A stretch of DNA of 64,000 nt, taken from positions 3,013,750-3,077,749 of the forward strand of contig NW_020194589.1 in NCBI RefSeq assembly GCF_002865645.1, in the 5' to 3' direction. The position numbers and the translations under genes were made by a program. The first letter of the stretch is position 1; each line of letters starts with the position of its first letter. Below are positions 32,028-44,666 of the stretch, piece after piece. Source of the DNA: Hyaloscypha bicolor E. Taxonomy: Eukaryota > Ascomycota > Leotiomycetes > Helotiales > Hyaloscyphaceae. Below the pieces are notes generated by a model, which did no database searches, had not been told where the DNA came from, and saw only the letters and a list, made by a program, of their open reading frames with translations.

Positions 32028-35000
32028 CTATTCATACAGTATTAAAATATCTTCAGTTGCAACTCTCCGTTCGCTTCCATTAATTGGCTCGCGAATCACA
32101 GTATCACTGCTTTCTTCTGAGCTCCAACGTGGTGGACTGGAAGCACCATCCATTCCATGCAAAGCTTTTCGAATTCTCGCTGCCATTTCAGCAGCTTCCC
32201 CAGGATATCCTGTACTAGAGCGCGCAAGAACTCGATTTCGAGAAGATTTGGCGGACAGTTCTCCCGAAGTTTGGCGGGATTTAGATCTCAAGGGCAACTT
32301 CGTGAACATCTCAATCTGCTTCTCCGCCACTTCAGCTCTGGATTTCCAGTGTTCAGTCTCTTTCTTTGTTTCCCTCAATTGCTCACTGAGAGTCCCAATA
32401 TCAAGGGACCCTCGGGCCTCGAGCTGCTTTTTCAGTTGTCGGACCTCCTCGGTTTTTGCTGCGAGCTGTCTCCGGAGAGTTCGGATCTGGGCATACAGCA
32501 CTGAATTGCTACGACCTGGAAGAGGGCTCCCGGCTGGACTGACAGAACGCGAACTCGAAAATACATCTCTAAAAGGCGAGTCTGGATGTACAAAGCCAGC
32601 CCTATCAGCGAGACTGGGCCTGGAGTTTACACAATTGAGCTCGGCTTCTCTGAAGCTAAAATTTATTGGGAGCTTTTTGAGGTCAATAGTACCAGCAGGT
32701 CCATCAAACTTTGGAACTTCGGTCGAAACCGCGGAAGGAAATCCAGCTACAGCTTCTGGAGAAACAGGGGACTGTAATGAGGCTGGGATTTGCATGGTAC
32801 ATATTGCGACATGTTCGTCATGGCCGGGTGAGGTCGAACACCTAGCAGAGGAAATTGACTGTTGCTGCACTTCCTCAACAGCCTCTCCAAAGGGCGTCTG
32901 GGGTACAAACGCACACTCCGTATCCCCGTTGGATGAATTTGGCAGATTTGTTTCTGTTGGAGATGTAATGTCTAGAGAACATGGAGTCTTTCGGCATCCA
33001 AGCGGACTCAACTTAGACATAGGAGGCGACTGCGTTGACGCTGGAACACCTCCAGGAGATGAGTTAGCAGCATGGATGGTTATTTCATCTTTCCCAGCAA
33101 GTGATGTCCTTCGGCTCAAATTCAAAGTTGTATCAAGAAGTAATTTGCGGCTGGCGACCAAAGAACTGCGTCTTGATTGTGGTGTAATGGCGGATTTTCC
33201 TGATTTCTGAGACTTCGTAGGAGATGGTGGATTGGTCGTATATGGAGCGACCAAGCTTTCCTTGGGAGAACCGGCACAATTTTGATCCTCTCTAGCCAAG
33301 AACTCGGTGATAGTTTTCTTTGGTGGCCTGGAAGGCGAACACTCAGGGGTAGTTTGTGAGTCCGGGTTATTGAATTTCGCAACGAGAGCTGAGAACTTAG
33401 TGCTTGGACTACAAGGAAGAATGGAGGAACTGGGCCGGACGGGGGTGCGTTGTTGATTTGTCTGAGACTTGGGGGTTACTGGATTTGTACTTGCCAGGAT
33501 CCGCTTGGGTGTTAAAGGGTATGCACCTATTTGATCCGAAGACGAAGCCTCGAATTTTGGACCAAGCCCCGGCGGACAGTGGTCCTTCTCATCAACCTTT
33601 GTATTTTCATTCGTGGCGCGTTGGCCGATCTTCGGGCCCCCAACTTGCCCTGCAGTATTTCCATGCTCTGAATTCAAGGGCGGCGTTGCTGCTCCACTTG
33701 TCCAATCAGATCCAGCTGTGTGTTTCCCGGAAGAAGGATTACTCAGTGGCTCTTCTTTCACGGAGCCAAGCTTGTGCTTAGACGGAGAGTTGGCCCCATC
33801 CTGTTCTTCGAGAAAGCCCAGTGCCTGGGCAAGTTCGGATAATGAAGCGATATCCTCCTCTTGAGATATGGTTGACAGTGGATCCTGTCTCGGAAATCTC
33901 TTTGCGTAATCTAGTTCCAAAAGCTTCTTCTTCCGTTGTGGATCATCATACAACGATCTCGAGACCTTGCGAGGAGACCTATTAGGGGCCTTCTCTCCTA
34001 TACCCGGGTCGCTGCCACGGAGTCGGCGTTGGTCTTTGGGAAATTCATGTTCAGGGTCCCTAGTCGATGCTTTGGATACCAATACTTTCGGTTTCCTTTG
34101 ATTCGAAGGAGTAGCTACAGTTTCTTGTGAAGCCCGAGAGTGTCTCGATAGGGACTTCTTTGCCCAGGCTACAGGACCCATTCGAAAACCACTTTGAGGA
34201 GGCGGTGAAGGTGAAAGAGGCTTGAGAAGAGTTCGTGGAGGCTGCGTAGCTGGGTTACACCGTTCGCTGCCAATCGGAGGCTCGCTGTGACGAGAGACTC
34301 GTTCAGCGGCTTTCCCTTTCTCAAAATCACCCATATTCTCCTTGATAGGTATGCGAAGACTCTTCGGGGTCTGCATGGGAATACCTGTCATGAGAGAAAG
34401 GTTTGGGCCCATGAACTTAAGGCTGTCGATCGGCTGAGCATGTACAGTCGTTAACTTCACTTTTGGAGCTGAACATGCAGACCCAGGGGTAGAATGCGGT
34501 GGGGATGCCTCCCCCATAAACGCATCATCAGGTGGTGGTCGATTCTCCTTGTTTGACGAACTCAATCTATTCGATTTGTCTTTCGTATGAGAATTCTTTC
34601 CGATGAGCGCATTATCAGGCGCAGGCCTATTCTCTTTGTTTGATGAACTTGACGCGTTCGACTTCTTCCTCGTACGTGGTAACTCAAAGTGTGTTCCTGC
34701 TTCACTCTCCTTAACATTTTCCTCAACCGTGGGTGAAAGCACGCTCACGGATTTGGCGGTAGAGAGGCGTTGCGTTGAAAATGGCCTGGATTTCGACCTT
34801 TGCTTTCTAACTTGTAGGCCATCGTTATGCCCTGGAGAGTGATTCCCATCGGGGTCCGCCACAGGACTGCTGACGCCTACACGGGCTTCAGGTTAGTAAC
34901 CAGGGATAACTATTTCAGTTCCAATGAACTTACGACGTATCGGAGTCGGAGATGGACTTCTTGTCGCTGGTCTGAAAGGATTTGCCTCATCCCAGTCAGG

Positions 35001-36629
35001 TGGTTTCCGGAGAGCAAATGATTCAGATGCAGATGGTCGTAAAAATGGAGGTTTTACGCCCCTGAAACCTAGACTCTTGTATCCTCCTACGACCTTCAAT
35101 GCGCTGAGATTTTTCATATGTCGGACTACTTCCCTCCAGTGAGTGATGAGCATCTCCGCAATACTGTTTGCAACCTTGATCTTGTCCACATAGGTATTGA
35201 ATAAATTTCCCTCGTCCCCGCTTTTAGTCTTCTTTTTCCTCTCCTTTCGTGACTTCGGAGGACTGATTGGAAGTAATATGAGACCGCCATGAGGGTTTGC
35301 GATGCGCATGATGTAGTCCTCCAACAAGTCACCGACAAGCAGTGGTCCGAAGACGATTCCCAAAGGACCATAACCCATCAAATCTGATGTTGGTAACGGT
35401 CTGCCTCGGTCATCTTCTCTTCGAGAAGTTTCTGCTGCTCGCCCGATCATACAGAGAAGACCGAATACTGCACAAATGAGTTCGCGTCTGTACTGAGATT
35501 GCAAAGTTGAAATCGCCAAAGCAATGAGCCTTGCGCGGACTTTGCTCTGCTTCGTCCTTGTCCATTCGGGGTCACTCTGTAATTGACTCTGGATTGAAAT
35601 GAGGGAATCAAAGAGTGGCAAAGAGCCTAAGATGCCTCCTGGCAGCCCGGAGATGAACTTTTTGAATGCCGAGGCTACATCGTGAACGTCGCACCGGATG
35701 TGTTCGGGTAGAGTTGGACATCGAACTGTTCCTGCAATAGCCTCTCCATTGTTGTCCATTGAGCAGTAATGATTGTACAGCGCTGCCACGACATTATGAG
35801 AGCCAGGAATTCGAAAGACGCCCCTGGTGGTAGTGCCTAAGCATTTCGTCAGTAAGGGCCATACGGGAAGAAGGATACCCACGTACCATACTGGACAAGA
35901 TATTGTGCCGTAGCGCGGAAGCAAGTTGGCACAGCCAGACTTCCAGCTGCATATTCCGTGGGCAAATAGAGGAGGCTCGACCCGCAAAGACGAACCAGTT
36001 CCTGCAAATCTTTGTCCTTTAGTTTATCTTTCTTCAACCTCATCCGCAGTGATAAATCGCTGATGCTACGTCTATGCTTCAGTTGTCGTTCGGGCTTGAT
36101 ACTTTGCGTGGACGAAGTTCGTCTGAGGATCTTTCTTGAGAACCAACTGTCCCGCTGTCCCTGATTGTTGGAATCATCCTACGCCCTCTGTCAACTTTGT
36201 CTTATTTTGTTAGGGCTTTCAACTTACATTTGTTGGGTCATCGTCGTCTTGCACCATCGGCCGTACTCCATGCTGTATTATGGTATTAGCTATGTCGTCT
36301 CGATGGCAGGGGCTCAAACGTACCTTTCTCGCCAGGCGATTGAATTCTTGAAGGAACACAGTCCGGTCGTCAACTTCATCATGGTCGGATAGTACATCCC
36401 CATCCGATGATGTCCATGTGTTGCTGGTCCGACCTGCGCGTCGAGATATCCCACCCGCAGAAGCCTCTGTGAGTGCTACAGAGCTTCTAAACTGGCCTGT
36501 CGAATGTGATAGGCCATGGGTACCCGTGAATGAACTGGTTCGATGCGGTACTTTTGAGTTGTTGAGAAGGCCTTCGGCGATCGTCATATCATCGTAGACG
36601 GGAGCGCGAACATCGGATTGTGTTGCCAT
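32028..36629 (-). CDS. RhoGAP-domain protein with long disordered tail and coiled coil
   Basis: Five exons (minus): 36629-36324, 36272-36228, 36178-35887, 35836-34934 and 34876-32028. Total 1464 aa, phases closing. The N-terminal 160 residues are Ser-rich. The RhoGAP domain spans roughly residues 165-400: GSSLLYLPTEYAAGSLAVPT, then TTTRGVFRIPGSHNVVAAL with the catalytic arginine finger (GVFRIPGS), then FKKFISGLPGGILGSLPLF and a later YGPLGIVFGPLLVGDLLEDY. The remaining 1000 residues are low-complexity Ser/Pro/Lys-rich, with a short coiled coil near the end (LYAQIRTLRRQLAAKTEEVR through ETEHWKSRAEVAEKQIEMF). Such proteins stimulate GTP hydrolysis by Rho or Cdc42 GTPases and control polarity and actin. 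The target GTPase is unknown. The frame stays open upstream of 36629, so a longer N-terminus is possible. Confidence 0.88.
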
Positions 36630-37210
36630 TGATAATTTCGTAGAGTATGAACGATGATTAAGATCATTATTGGCAGACTGCATTTTGACGTTCAAGATCC
36701 ATAATCCATTGATAATGTGTAAAATTGGAGAATCTCGGTGGGGTGTGTACATCGATGCGCCAAAGAAGAGAAGGAGGTCCTCCAACGCACTTGCGATAGA
36801 AGGAAACAGCAACAACTCATAAGCACTTTCCATTTCTGACTTACGTCTTGAAATGATGACTACTCCACCGGTGCTCAAAGTCCAGTTCGGTAATGGATTG
36901 TCCCAACGATATCCCGGCAGCATACTTTTTCCTTTTTGAATGTTCCAACAGTCATCAAACATTGAGGGTATTGACTTTAACACTCTGTGTCGGCACCCAA
37001 TTTCAAAAGTTTATTCATCTGACTTGCAACAATGTTCTCCCACTCGCCCCAAAAGAAATTGCTTGCCTTGAAAAAACAATGGTATTATCGACGGCGACTG
37101 AAAGAGATCTATAAGCCTCGCAGCATGATATGCTCGACTCTCATTCCGTACGCCAAATCGCTATGCAACGCCTCCTTGGATATCTCGTCCCATTTCCATC
37201 CCATTTGTGC
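36630..37210. other. Intergenic between RhoGAP and SNF4
   Basis: Presumed promoter of the RhoGAP gene and 3' end of SNF4. A minus-strand frame continuous with RhoGAP exon 1 extends to 36983, but its content is not recognisable and it is left out. Confidence 0.4.
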
Positions 37211-38553
37211 TCATTCGTCTAGTTCTCCATACAGAAGGACATACTTTAGGATATCCGAAAGTGAAATGATCCCCCTAAGACGATTCTCGTCATCAATTAC
37301 AACGAGTCGATGGACTCTAGATTTTCGAATCGTATCAAAAATCGAATCTAGTCTATCTTCCTCGCTGCACGTGTAGATTCCTGCGAAATCCTCTGCTCTC
37401 TTCGACAACGCTTCTCCAACACTTGTAGTAAGTTCGTCGTAAGCACCGCCTTTGATGACCGAAATGACATCGACGGCTTCAAATACATTCAGGACCCGCC
37501 TATCCTCGTCGACAATTGGTACGCTCGAGATGCTGTATTTGACCATAATATGGATGACGTCGATCACTGAGGTATCCATGTTTGCCGTCTGCAAGTCTCC
37601 GTATGTGCCGAGACTAATTTCCGAGACAGTTTTCTTCAACATCTCCGTTTCGGTGACATTAACCGCTATGAATTTTAGCAGCCGGTATTGCGTGATCACA
37701 CTGACAACCATTTCTCGACCAGTCTCATCGTCGACATCCACTAGAGGAATTCGTCGGGCTCGAGTCTTTAGCATTTGACGGCATGCTTCGTAGAGAGAGC
37801 GCATGGGGTGCACGGAGAGTGTCTCAAGCGGCAGAACGCCAATTGCTTTCTCGATTTCTAGACCATGATCAGCACAACCTCCAGCCATGTATGGCAACAG
37901 TCCTACCTCTTAAGCTACTCAGTCGGAACTGGTCTATCTGGTTGAGGGCATCTGGATTTTGCCAATAGTATTGGACAACATTGATATAATCGGAGGTTGT
38001 GAGGAGACCAGCGAAAGTCGAGGTATGCGAATCCCAGAGAGGAGCAGAAACGATTCCTAGAGATGGATGCTTAGCAAAAAGCGAACTACGGGTTATTGGG
38101 TATCTCACCGTTTTGGAGGAGGATGGTCAAACTCTTCTTGACGAGAAGGTCGGTATTGAGAATGATGAGTCGGAAGGAGAGAGGAAGGACGTCGTAACTG
38201 GTTCGTTTCTTGAGGAAATCGCGGATTGCTTTCTGTGAAGGTCAAGCTTTGTCAGCCTGGCGGGGTCCTGTGAGCCATGGCATCGACGGAGAGTTTGAGG
38301 CTCAGTACAGCTGCGATGCATCGAATTTCGACGGTCAGGGTAAACTCACCAACCCGCTCAGCTGGTCCCTGTCCACCGAGCTCAACGGCTTATCCTGCAT
38401 CGCGCGATTTTGGCCTCGGGGAAGAAGGAAAGTGGAAGGTTGGGCAATGCGTGACGGCTCGTGACCATGCCTAGCGATGTTTGTTGGCGATGGAGAGCGA
38501 TCCACGGCATTGGGCGCCGCGGCCGCCCGAGTGCCTTCAGCCGTATCGGACAT
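37211..38553 (-). CDS. SNF4: AMP-activated (SNF1) protein kinase gamma subunit SNF4
   Basis: Regulatory gamma subunit of the SNF1/AMPK complex, which senses energy state through adenine nucleotide-binding CBS domains and controls glucose derepression. Exons (minus) 38553-38350, 38232-38109, 38056-37907 and 37857-37211 give 374 aa. Four CBS repeats are visible: around [20 protein letters not shown]...[30 protein letters not shown] with [34 protein letters not shown] with [19 protein letters not shown]; and [20 protein letters not shown] with [19 protein letters not shown]. The first exon encodes a polar N-terminal extension ([18 protein letters not shown]) typical of filamentous fungi. Divergent to VAC8. 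Confidence 0.95.
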
Positions 38554-39948
38554 GGGCCAGGATGGCTGGTTCACATGAATGGAGATCGAGCTGCTTGAGG
38601 AGGCTTTGGCCTGGAGGCCGTGGAAACCAGGGTGAGGTCAAGATGCAAGTCGACAGCGGAAGAGAGGGGCAAGCTCGAAGATGGAGCTCTTTTTTGGGAG
38701 GTTGAGGGAGCGATCGACGTGGGCTTGGAAGCGGAGCCTGCACCTGCTCCTGTTCTAACAAGTGTCCTATGGGCCGCCGTAGAGATAACGCGCCGAAACG
38801 ATTTTCCGAACCGACAGCCTTTTCCGTTGCTGACTTCTCAAGGCTGACAAAAGATACATAAGGTAGAGACATACAGAGATACATAGTTCCCACGGTGATG
38901 TTGGGACATTCAAATCTCGCTCTCGCCTCCGCACGTCATATTTCTAGGAGTTCTTGGTTTTTACAAGCCTGCTTGAGAACCGGCACAAGGTCTGTGGCAA
39001 CCTGGGTGAGTTGTGGCTGCTGAAATACGAGGTCTGATAGCGTCTGCAGGTACTTTTCTTCACTTTTGCATTGGGCATCGAGGCTCTAAAAAGGGTTTGT
39101 GTTTGTCGATCTTCCGAGAAGAAGGTCAACAAAATCGAAGTTTCCTTAGCAAGAAAGCCTGGTATCTCTTCTTCCGTACCGCTGCTATAAGGGTGGTAAT
39201 GGTAATGTACAGGGAAGCATTGTATATTGGAGTCTGGAGGTATCCTCGAGGATTGAATCCTCCCTCGTATCTCATATCACATGATGGGCGTTGAAATCAT
39301 AATGCTGCCTCCGTATTGAAGAGTCACCGCGATCGTATCTGGGCCCCGGAAAGCTTGGAATCCTCGTGTGAGACAGAGCAAACGAACCGCAAGTTAATTT
39401 GATTGTTACCAAGGTAAACGGCCTTTGGATATTAGGTGTCTTGATCCTCCCGGGCAGACCCACCCACGACGGTTCTTGGACTTGAGAGCCTAACGCAATT
39501 TCCAATGTCCCAAACTTGGAGTCGTTCCACAGATTGTGGACTGAAGTATAAAGTTTGTCGCTTGACCTCGAAATCAGAGACATCTCGTCGGCTGATTTCA
39601 TCAGAAATACAATGGAGAATGCCATGTGACGCGGGTGTTGCTTTTGCAGGACAAGGTTTTAGGCGAGGAGCTTGGGTTGCTGGCGGCGGACGCAGCTTCC
39701 TCCAGGTACTCCGAGCTATCAGAATCACACCTCTTTCCTATCACCAAAGCGCCTTCTTCCCTTCTTCAAACATCGTGTTGTTTTTCGTATCTTTGCTGTG
39801 AATGGACCACACGCCTTGCCTTGTGCCACCATTTCAGACTTGACGCATCTTGCCGGGTTTGCTTTGTTCAACGTTCCGCTCGCATTCCAACAAAACAATT
39901 GACCTCGAATACGATACACCACCAGTCCTGCGGGACTGACCTTTGGAG
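38554..39948. promoter_or_regulatory. Long divergent spacer between SNF4 and VAC8
   Basis: 1.4 kb without a supported gene. Several open frames of 60-160 codons exist on both strands, but their translations overlap each other and show no recognisable motifs. It should contain both promoters and leaders. Confidence 0.4.
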
Positions 39949-42055
39949 ATGGGTGCCTGTGGATCTTCGTGCTGTGGAGGTATGGATACCAGGTGCTTGG
40001 ACAGGAGGCAGGACATATTTTGATAAATCACAGGCAAATCTCGCGATGGCCTATACGAGCCAGTCCTCGCCGAGAGCGAGAGAGAAGCTGTTGCGGACCT
40101 CCTTCAATACCTAGAAAACGTATGAGCAGCTCTGCTGGGCACAATGTATACGCAGCAGCTAATTTTGTATAGCGTGGAGAAACCGACTTCTTTTCTGGCG
40201 AACCTTTACGAGCTCTGAGCACTCTAGTCTTCTCAGATAATGTCGACCTTCAACGCAGCGCAAGCCTGACTTTCGCCGAGATAACAGAGCGAGGTACGTA
40301 CATGGCATGATCAAGTGGAGGGGGGCAAGATACAGTGCTCTGGATGGGAATCTGAGTTGGGTTTGGGACTCCCTCGACGGCCTCGAGCATACATCCGAGG
40401 GCGAGCTTGTGGACTTGGGATAACATGGTTTTGATATGCAGCATGCTGATTGTTCTTTCAGATGTCCGCGAAGTCGATCGTGATACACTCGAGCCAATAC
40501 TGTTCCTGTTACAAAGCCCAGATATAGAAGTTCAGCGAGCAGCCAGTGCCGCCCTTGGAAACCTTGCAGTCAACAGTAAGCATTGCTATCTTCTACAAGG
40601 ATTCTGGGAGCATCTCCTAATGTTTTATAGCTGAAAACAAGGTCGCTATTGTGCTTCTCGGCGGGCTTACCCCTCTCATTCGACAGATGATGTCCCCCAA
40701 CGTTGAAGTACAGTGCAACGCGGTAGGCTGCATTACAAATCTTGCAACCCACGAGGACAATAAAGCAAAGATAGCAAGGTCTGGAGCGTTGGGGCCTCTT
40801 ACTCGTTTGGCAAAATCAAAAGACATGAGAGTTCAGAGGAACGCAACTGGAGCTCTCCTGAACATGACCCATTCAGGTATGGATCTGATATCCAACAATA
40901 CACCGGTAACTGACAAGAACAGATGAAAATCGGCAGCAACTCGTAAATGCGGGTGCCATACCAGTACTCGTCCAACTCCTTTCTTCCTCCGACGTTGACG
41001 TTCAATATTACTGCACCACTGCGTTGAGCAACATTGCTGTCGATGCAAACAACCGAAAGAAGTTGGCACAAAATGAGAATAGACTCATTCAGTCTTTGGT
41101 CAATTTAATGGACTCATCTTCGCCGAAAGTTCAATGCCAGGCTGCTCTGGCTTTACGAAACCTTGCTTCCGACGAGAAATACCAACTCGAAATCGTTCGG
41201 GCGCGAGGTCTACCTCCTCTTCTTCGACTTTTACAATCCTCATACCTACCTTTGATTCTTTCTGCAGTAGCTTGTATTCGGAACATCTCCATCCACCCTC
41301 TTAACGAATCACCTATTATCGATGCAGGATTTTTAAAGCCACTGGTGGACCTGTTAGGATCTACAGACAATGAGGAGATCCAATGCCATGCAATATCTAC
41401 GCTTCGAAACCTTGCGGCAAGCTCTGATCGCAACAAAGCTCTGGTTTTGGAAGCTGGAGCTGTTCAGAAATGCAAGCAATTAGTTCTCGATGTTCCCCTG
41501 AGCGTACAATCAGAAATGACTGCCGCAATTGCCGTATTAGCTCTCAGCGATGAGCTCAAGACTCACCTCCTGAACTTGGGAGTTTTCGACGTTCTAATCC
41601 CTCTTACAGACTCGCAGAGTATCGAAGTCCAAGGCAATAGTGCAGCAGCTCTTGGGAATCTCTCTTCAAAAGGTATGATCGAGGTATTTCCTTACCTTAG
41701 TTATATGTACTAACATAGATTGATAGTCGGCGATTATTCAATCTTCATTCAAGACTGGACAGAGCCTAATGGAGGCATCCATGGGTATCTCAAACGGTTC
41801 CTTGCCAGTGGAGATGCTACCTTCCAGCACATTGCGATCTGGACGCTGCTTCAGCTTTTAGAGTCCGAAGATAAGAAGCTTATCAGCTTAATTGGAAAGT
41901 CAGAGGAGATAGTGCAGATGATCAAGACGATCGCGGATACGCAAATCGAGTCTGACGATGAGGGTGAAGAGGATGGCGAGGGAGAAGTTGTGCAGCTTGC
42001 CCAGCGCTCTTTGCAACTCCTGGGGCAGAACAAGCCATCTCACATTGAGGGTTAG
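39949..42055 (+). CDS. VAC8: Vacuolar armadillo-repeat protein VAC8
   Basis: Peripheral vacuole-membrane protein for vacuole inheritance, nucleus-vacuole contacts and autophagy. Seven exons: 39949-39979, 40034-40119, 40173-40293, 40462-40575, 40631-40876, 40923-41672 and 41727-42055, giving 558 aa with all phases closing. The N-terminus [12 protein letters not shown] has Gly2 for myristoylation and clustered cysteines for palmitoylation. Armadillo repeats follow, e.g. [79 protein letters not shown] and a last one before [11 protein letters not shown]. An acidic tail ([14 protein letters not shown]) closes the protein. The first coding exon is only 31 nt. Near-family-length and highly conserved. 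Confidence 0.96.
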
Positions 42056-42441
42056 GTCAAGTGAGCGCTATAGATCTTTGTTTTGTATTGCATCTTCGGA
42101 TCGGAAGGCGAGGTGTTAGGCGCATTTAATCAGGGAATATCTTTTTGGGAGCGAGCATTGGTGGAGCTGAGGACTGAGCGAAGCTTTCCCTTGAACGACG
42201 AGGAGCCGACGGCAAGTTCGAATTGCCACGCTCCCACCCATTTCATTCAGACGTTCAACTCGAACTTGTTTTCATACTGGACTTTCCGTTTTATTCCATG
42301 TAATTAGATAGGAAGCTTATGATATCCACACCTTTCACACGAGAGTTACATTCTTCAAACTTCAGGTAAAAGCGATCTGACAATGTGCATCATAAGCCGA
42401 CAAACTGCCCTCCAACGCCTTGCTCCTTGAAATGCTTCTAT
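42056..42441. terminator. Convergent 3' region of VAC8 and IMP1
   Basis: Non-coding spacer between two convergent genes; it should contain both transcript ends. No specific signal was resolved. Confidence 0.35.
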
Positions 42442-43036
42442 TCAGGCCCTACGAATTTCTACAGGTTGCAGCCCATTTTCTATCCACTTTCTTTCACTCC
42501 AAGGCAAGACTTTCGCAATAACCTTGCCTTTAATTAACGCCAGTGGCATTGGCCCAAAATGTCTCGAGTCTCTGGACCATGGTAGATTATCACCAATGAC
42601 CCAACAATGGCCTTCTGGTACCTAGTCCCACATTAACCCAGTTCTAAAGTCTACCGGAATTTCACTCATCTCTTACCTGGATCATTGATTCCGTAGTCCC
42701 CGGAGTATCCCTCATAACGTAATCCCCCTGCAGTCCAAGAACTCTCTTGATCACGCTCTCCCCCGGCTCGACCACCGAGTCAAACGACACCACATCCCCA
42801 ACCTTGATCTCCCTCCCTCGTCGATAGTATCTTGAGATAATGACGGAATCGCCGGTGACTTCGAAAGTGGGCAGCATAGAGGGGCCTTGTAGGGGAGCAA
42901 TTGCGTAGCCATATTTCCAGAAGACGTGGGCCAGTAGGATGGTCTTCAGGGCTGCAATGGAGAGGCGCAGAGGATGCCCTGCGTAACGCTCTTTGGCATA
43001 TTTGAAGGGGAGGAGAAAGCGTGAGAGAGGGGGCAT
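42442..43036 (-). CDS. IMP1: Mitochondrial inner membrane protease subunit 1
   Basis: Signal-peptidase-type Ser/Lys protease that matures proteins in the mitochondrial intermembrane space. Exons (minus) 43036-42677 and 42621-42442 give 179 aa. After a membrane helix region (LSIAALKTILLAHVFWKYGY) the catalytic Ser box is GPSMLPTF and the Lys box is ESVIKRVLGLQGD. Exon 2 supplies the S26-family segment GHCWVIGDNLPWSRDSRHFG and a final GKVIAKVLPW. The intron falls between MIQ and VPEGHCW, phase 0. Divergent to the mitochondrial IF-3 gene with only 150 bp between start codons. Confidence 0.93.
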
Positions 43037-43186
43037 GGCATATTGATTTTTGAGGACGTTGTTGTTGAAGTCACGAGATGGGCTTGGATGTCAGATGGCG
43101 GAGAGGAACATTTTTACGCGAGAGATTTCGAAGCTTCAACCGTCTCCAAAGCTCACTTGTCGATTCTCCGGCAAGGCACAGGAACA
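43037..43186. promoter_or_regulatory. 150-bp bidirectional promoter of IMP1 and mitochondrial IF-3
   Basis: The two start codons of these divergent mitochondrial genes are only 150 bp apart, so a shared compact promoter is likely. The IF-3 frame is open through this spacer to 43043 with non-mitochondrial-looking content, so the ATG at 43187 is preferred. Confidence 0.5.
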
Positions 43187-43978
43187 ATGAAGAGCACCAG
43201 ATGCGCGTTCAGCACAGCTGCAGCTCTGCACAGGGTTTTCATTGCCCCAATTGAACTTGTTCAACCTGGACAATCAAAGCTTCAATTTACGCCGCGAACT
43301 ATTTCCTCCACCTCAACGTCAGCTCTACGCTGTAGCACCAGAGCTCCCAGACTCCTCGTCTCACAGCAGCAAAAGTGCTACGCTTCCTCAGCAGCAGTCA
43401 GAAGCCGTCTCCCCCGCGACGACGAAATAAAAGCCTGGTCCATATCCCTCGTGGGCGAAGACGGCAAACTCCAAGATCCGCAACCAACCTTCGACGTCCT
43501 CGACTCCATCGACCGCAAGAAAGACACGCTCGTAGTCGTCGTTCCCGGCGAGCCTGGCGTCCCACCAATATGCAAGATCATGAACAAGGAAGCTATGCGT
43601 GCTGCCGAGAAGGCGAAGTTGAAGGGTGCGAGGTCAGCAGTTACTGAGAAGACGATTGAGTTAAATTGGGCAATTGATGCGAATGATTTGAACCATAGGA
43701 TGATGAAGATGAAGGGGTTTTTGATGAAGGGGAATAGGGTTGAGATTGTGCTTGGGGCGAAGAGGAAGGGGAAGAAAGCCACGGTAGAGGAGGCGGAGGC
43801 TTTGATTGCGAGGGTTAAGGCCGCGGTGGCGGAGGTTGAGGGGACGAGGGAGAGTAAGCCGGCGGATGGGAAGTTATTGGGGGTGTATACGCTTCAGTTT
43901 GAGGGGAAGCTAAAGAAGGGGAAGAAGGACAATGAGGTCGAAACTGCGGAAGAGGACAGGGAGATTGCTCCAGCCTAA
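43187..43978 (+). CDS. Mitochondrial translation initiation factor IF-3
   Basis: Single exon, 263 aa. An N-terminal Arg/Ser/Thr-rich presequence of about 70 residues (MKSTRCAFSTAAALHRVF onward) is a mitochondrial targeting signal. The IF-3 N-domain begins at RLPRDDEIKAWSISLVGEDG and includes VPGEPGVPPICKIMNKEAM. The C-domain has EKTIELNWAIDANDLNHRMM, KMKGFLMKGNRVEIVLGAKR and a lysine-rich end. IF-3 binds the small mitoribosomal subunit and supports start-codon selection. The last 30 residues are a charged extension. Confidence 0.88.
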   Translation: MKSTRCAFSTAAALHRVFIAPIELVQPGQSKLQFTPRTISSTSTSALRCSTRAPRLLVSQQQKCYASSAAVRSRLPRDDEIKAWSISLVGEDGKLQDPQPTFDVLDSIDRKKDTLVVVVPGEPGVPPICKIMNKEAMRAAEKAKLKGARSAVTEKTIELNWAIDANDLNHRMMKMKGFLMKGNRVEIVLGAKRKGKKATVEEAEALIARVKAAVAEVEGTRESKPADGKLLGVYTLQFEGKLKKGKKDNEVETAEEDREIAPA

Positions 43979-44666
43979 AAAAGGTTGGAAAAATTGTTGG
44001 AGATGCAGCTACATTCCTGTATAGGAGAGCCATTACGGCCGTTCCTTCTCGAATATTAAATATTGTTTGTCATGGCTTATGTTTAGACTTAAAAGTGATC
44101 TGTAGTTGGATATTAGATACAAGACCTGGTAATGATTCAGGAAGTGTGTAAGCTTGAAAACACTCTGCACCTTTACAAAAATATACCACATATTAAACCA
44201 ATCTTATGTTCTATTCTGAACAACATCCGGGAAGGTCCTTTCTTTCCAAAACTGTTTCCCCTTGTGGATCGCATTGCACGTGCTTTTTTCTGTTCTTGCA
44301 GGGATTCTGCAGGAGTCGCGCCAAAAACCTCACGTTGCTACAGCCTCACTCCAAACGTCCAACTCGAGTCGCATCAGCAGTCGTCACCATTGTGGAGAGT
44401 CAGAAGCTCTAAATTTACCTAGGATGTCTATCTACTTCAACACATATTCCTTCCAAATCTTCGACCTCGAGAAATCCTAGATTTAGGCTCGTGAGTCACT
44501 TCTCGTCAGGCGCAAAACCCCACATCGCGCTTCTGTTGGAGTACAACAAATTTCATTCAACCACAATTACAATTTACAACTGCCTGCGGAGCAATCTTCT
44601 GTAATCACAGTTCCTTGGCAAAGTCACAGTTCACGAAATCCGTACTTCGGTACTGCGAACGACAGT
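43979..44666. other. Intergenic, nothing recognised
   Basis: AT-rich at the left, then the promoter and leader of the eIF2B delta gene. Short open frames on the plus strand have no recognisable content. Confidence 0.4.

Noticed and set aside
36630..36983. N-terminal extension of the RhoGAP frame
   Set aside because: Open by chance; the ATG at 36629 gives a Ser-rich N-terminus in keeping with the rest, while the extension has unrelated mixed content.
38554..39900. Several overlapping 60-160 codon frames between SNF4 and VAC8
   Set aside because: They occur in all frames without recognisable content or splice support; treated as promoter DNA.
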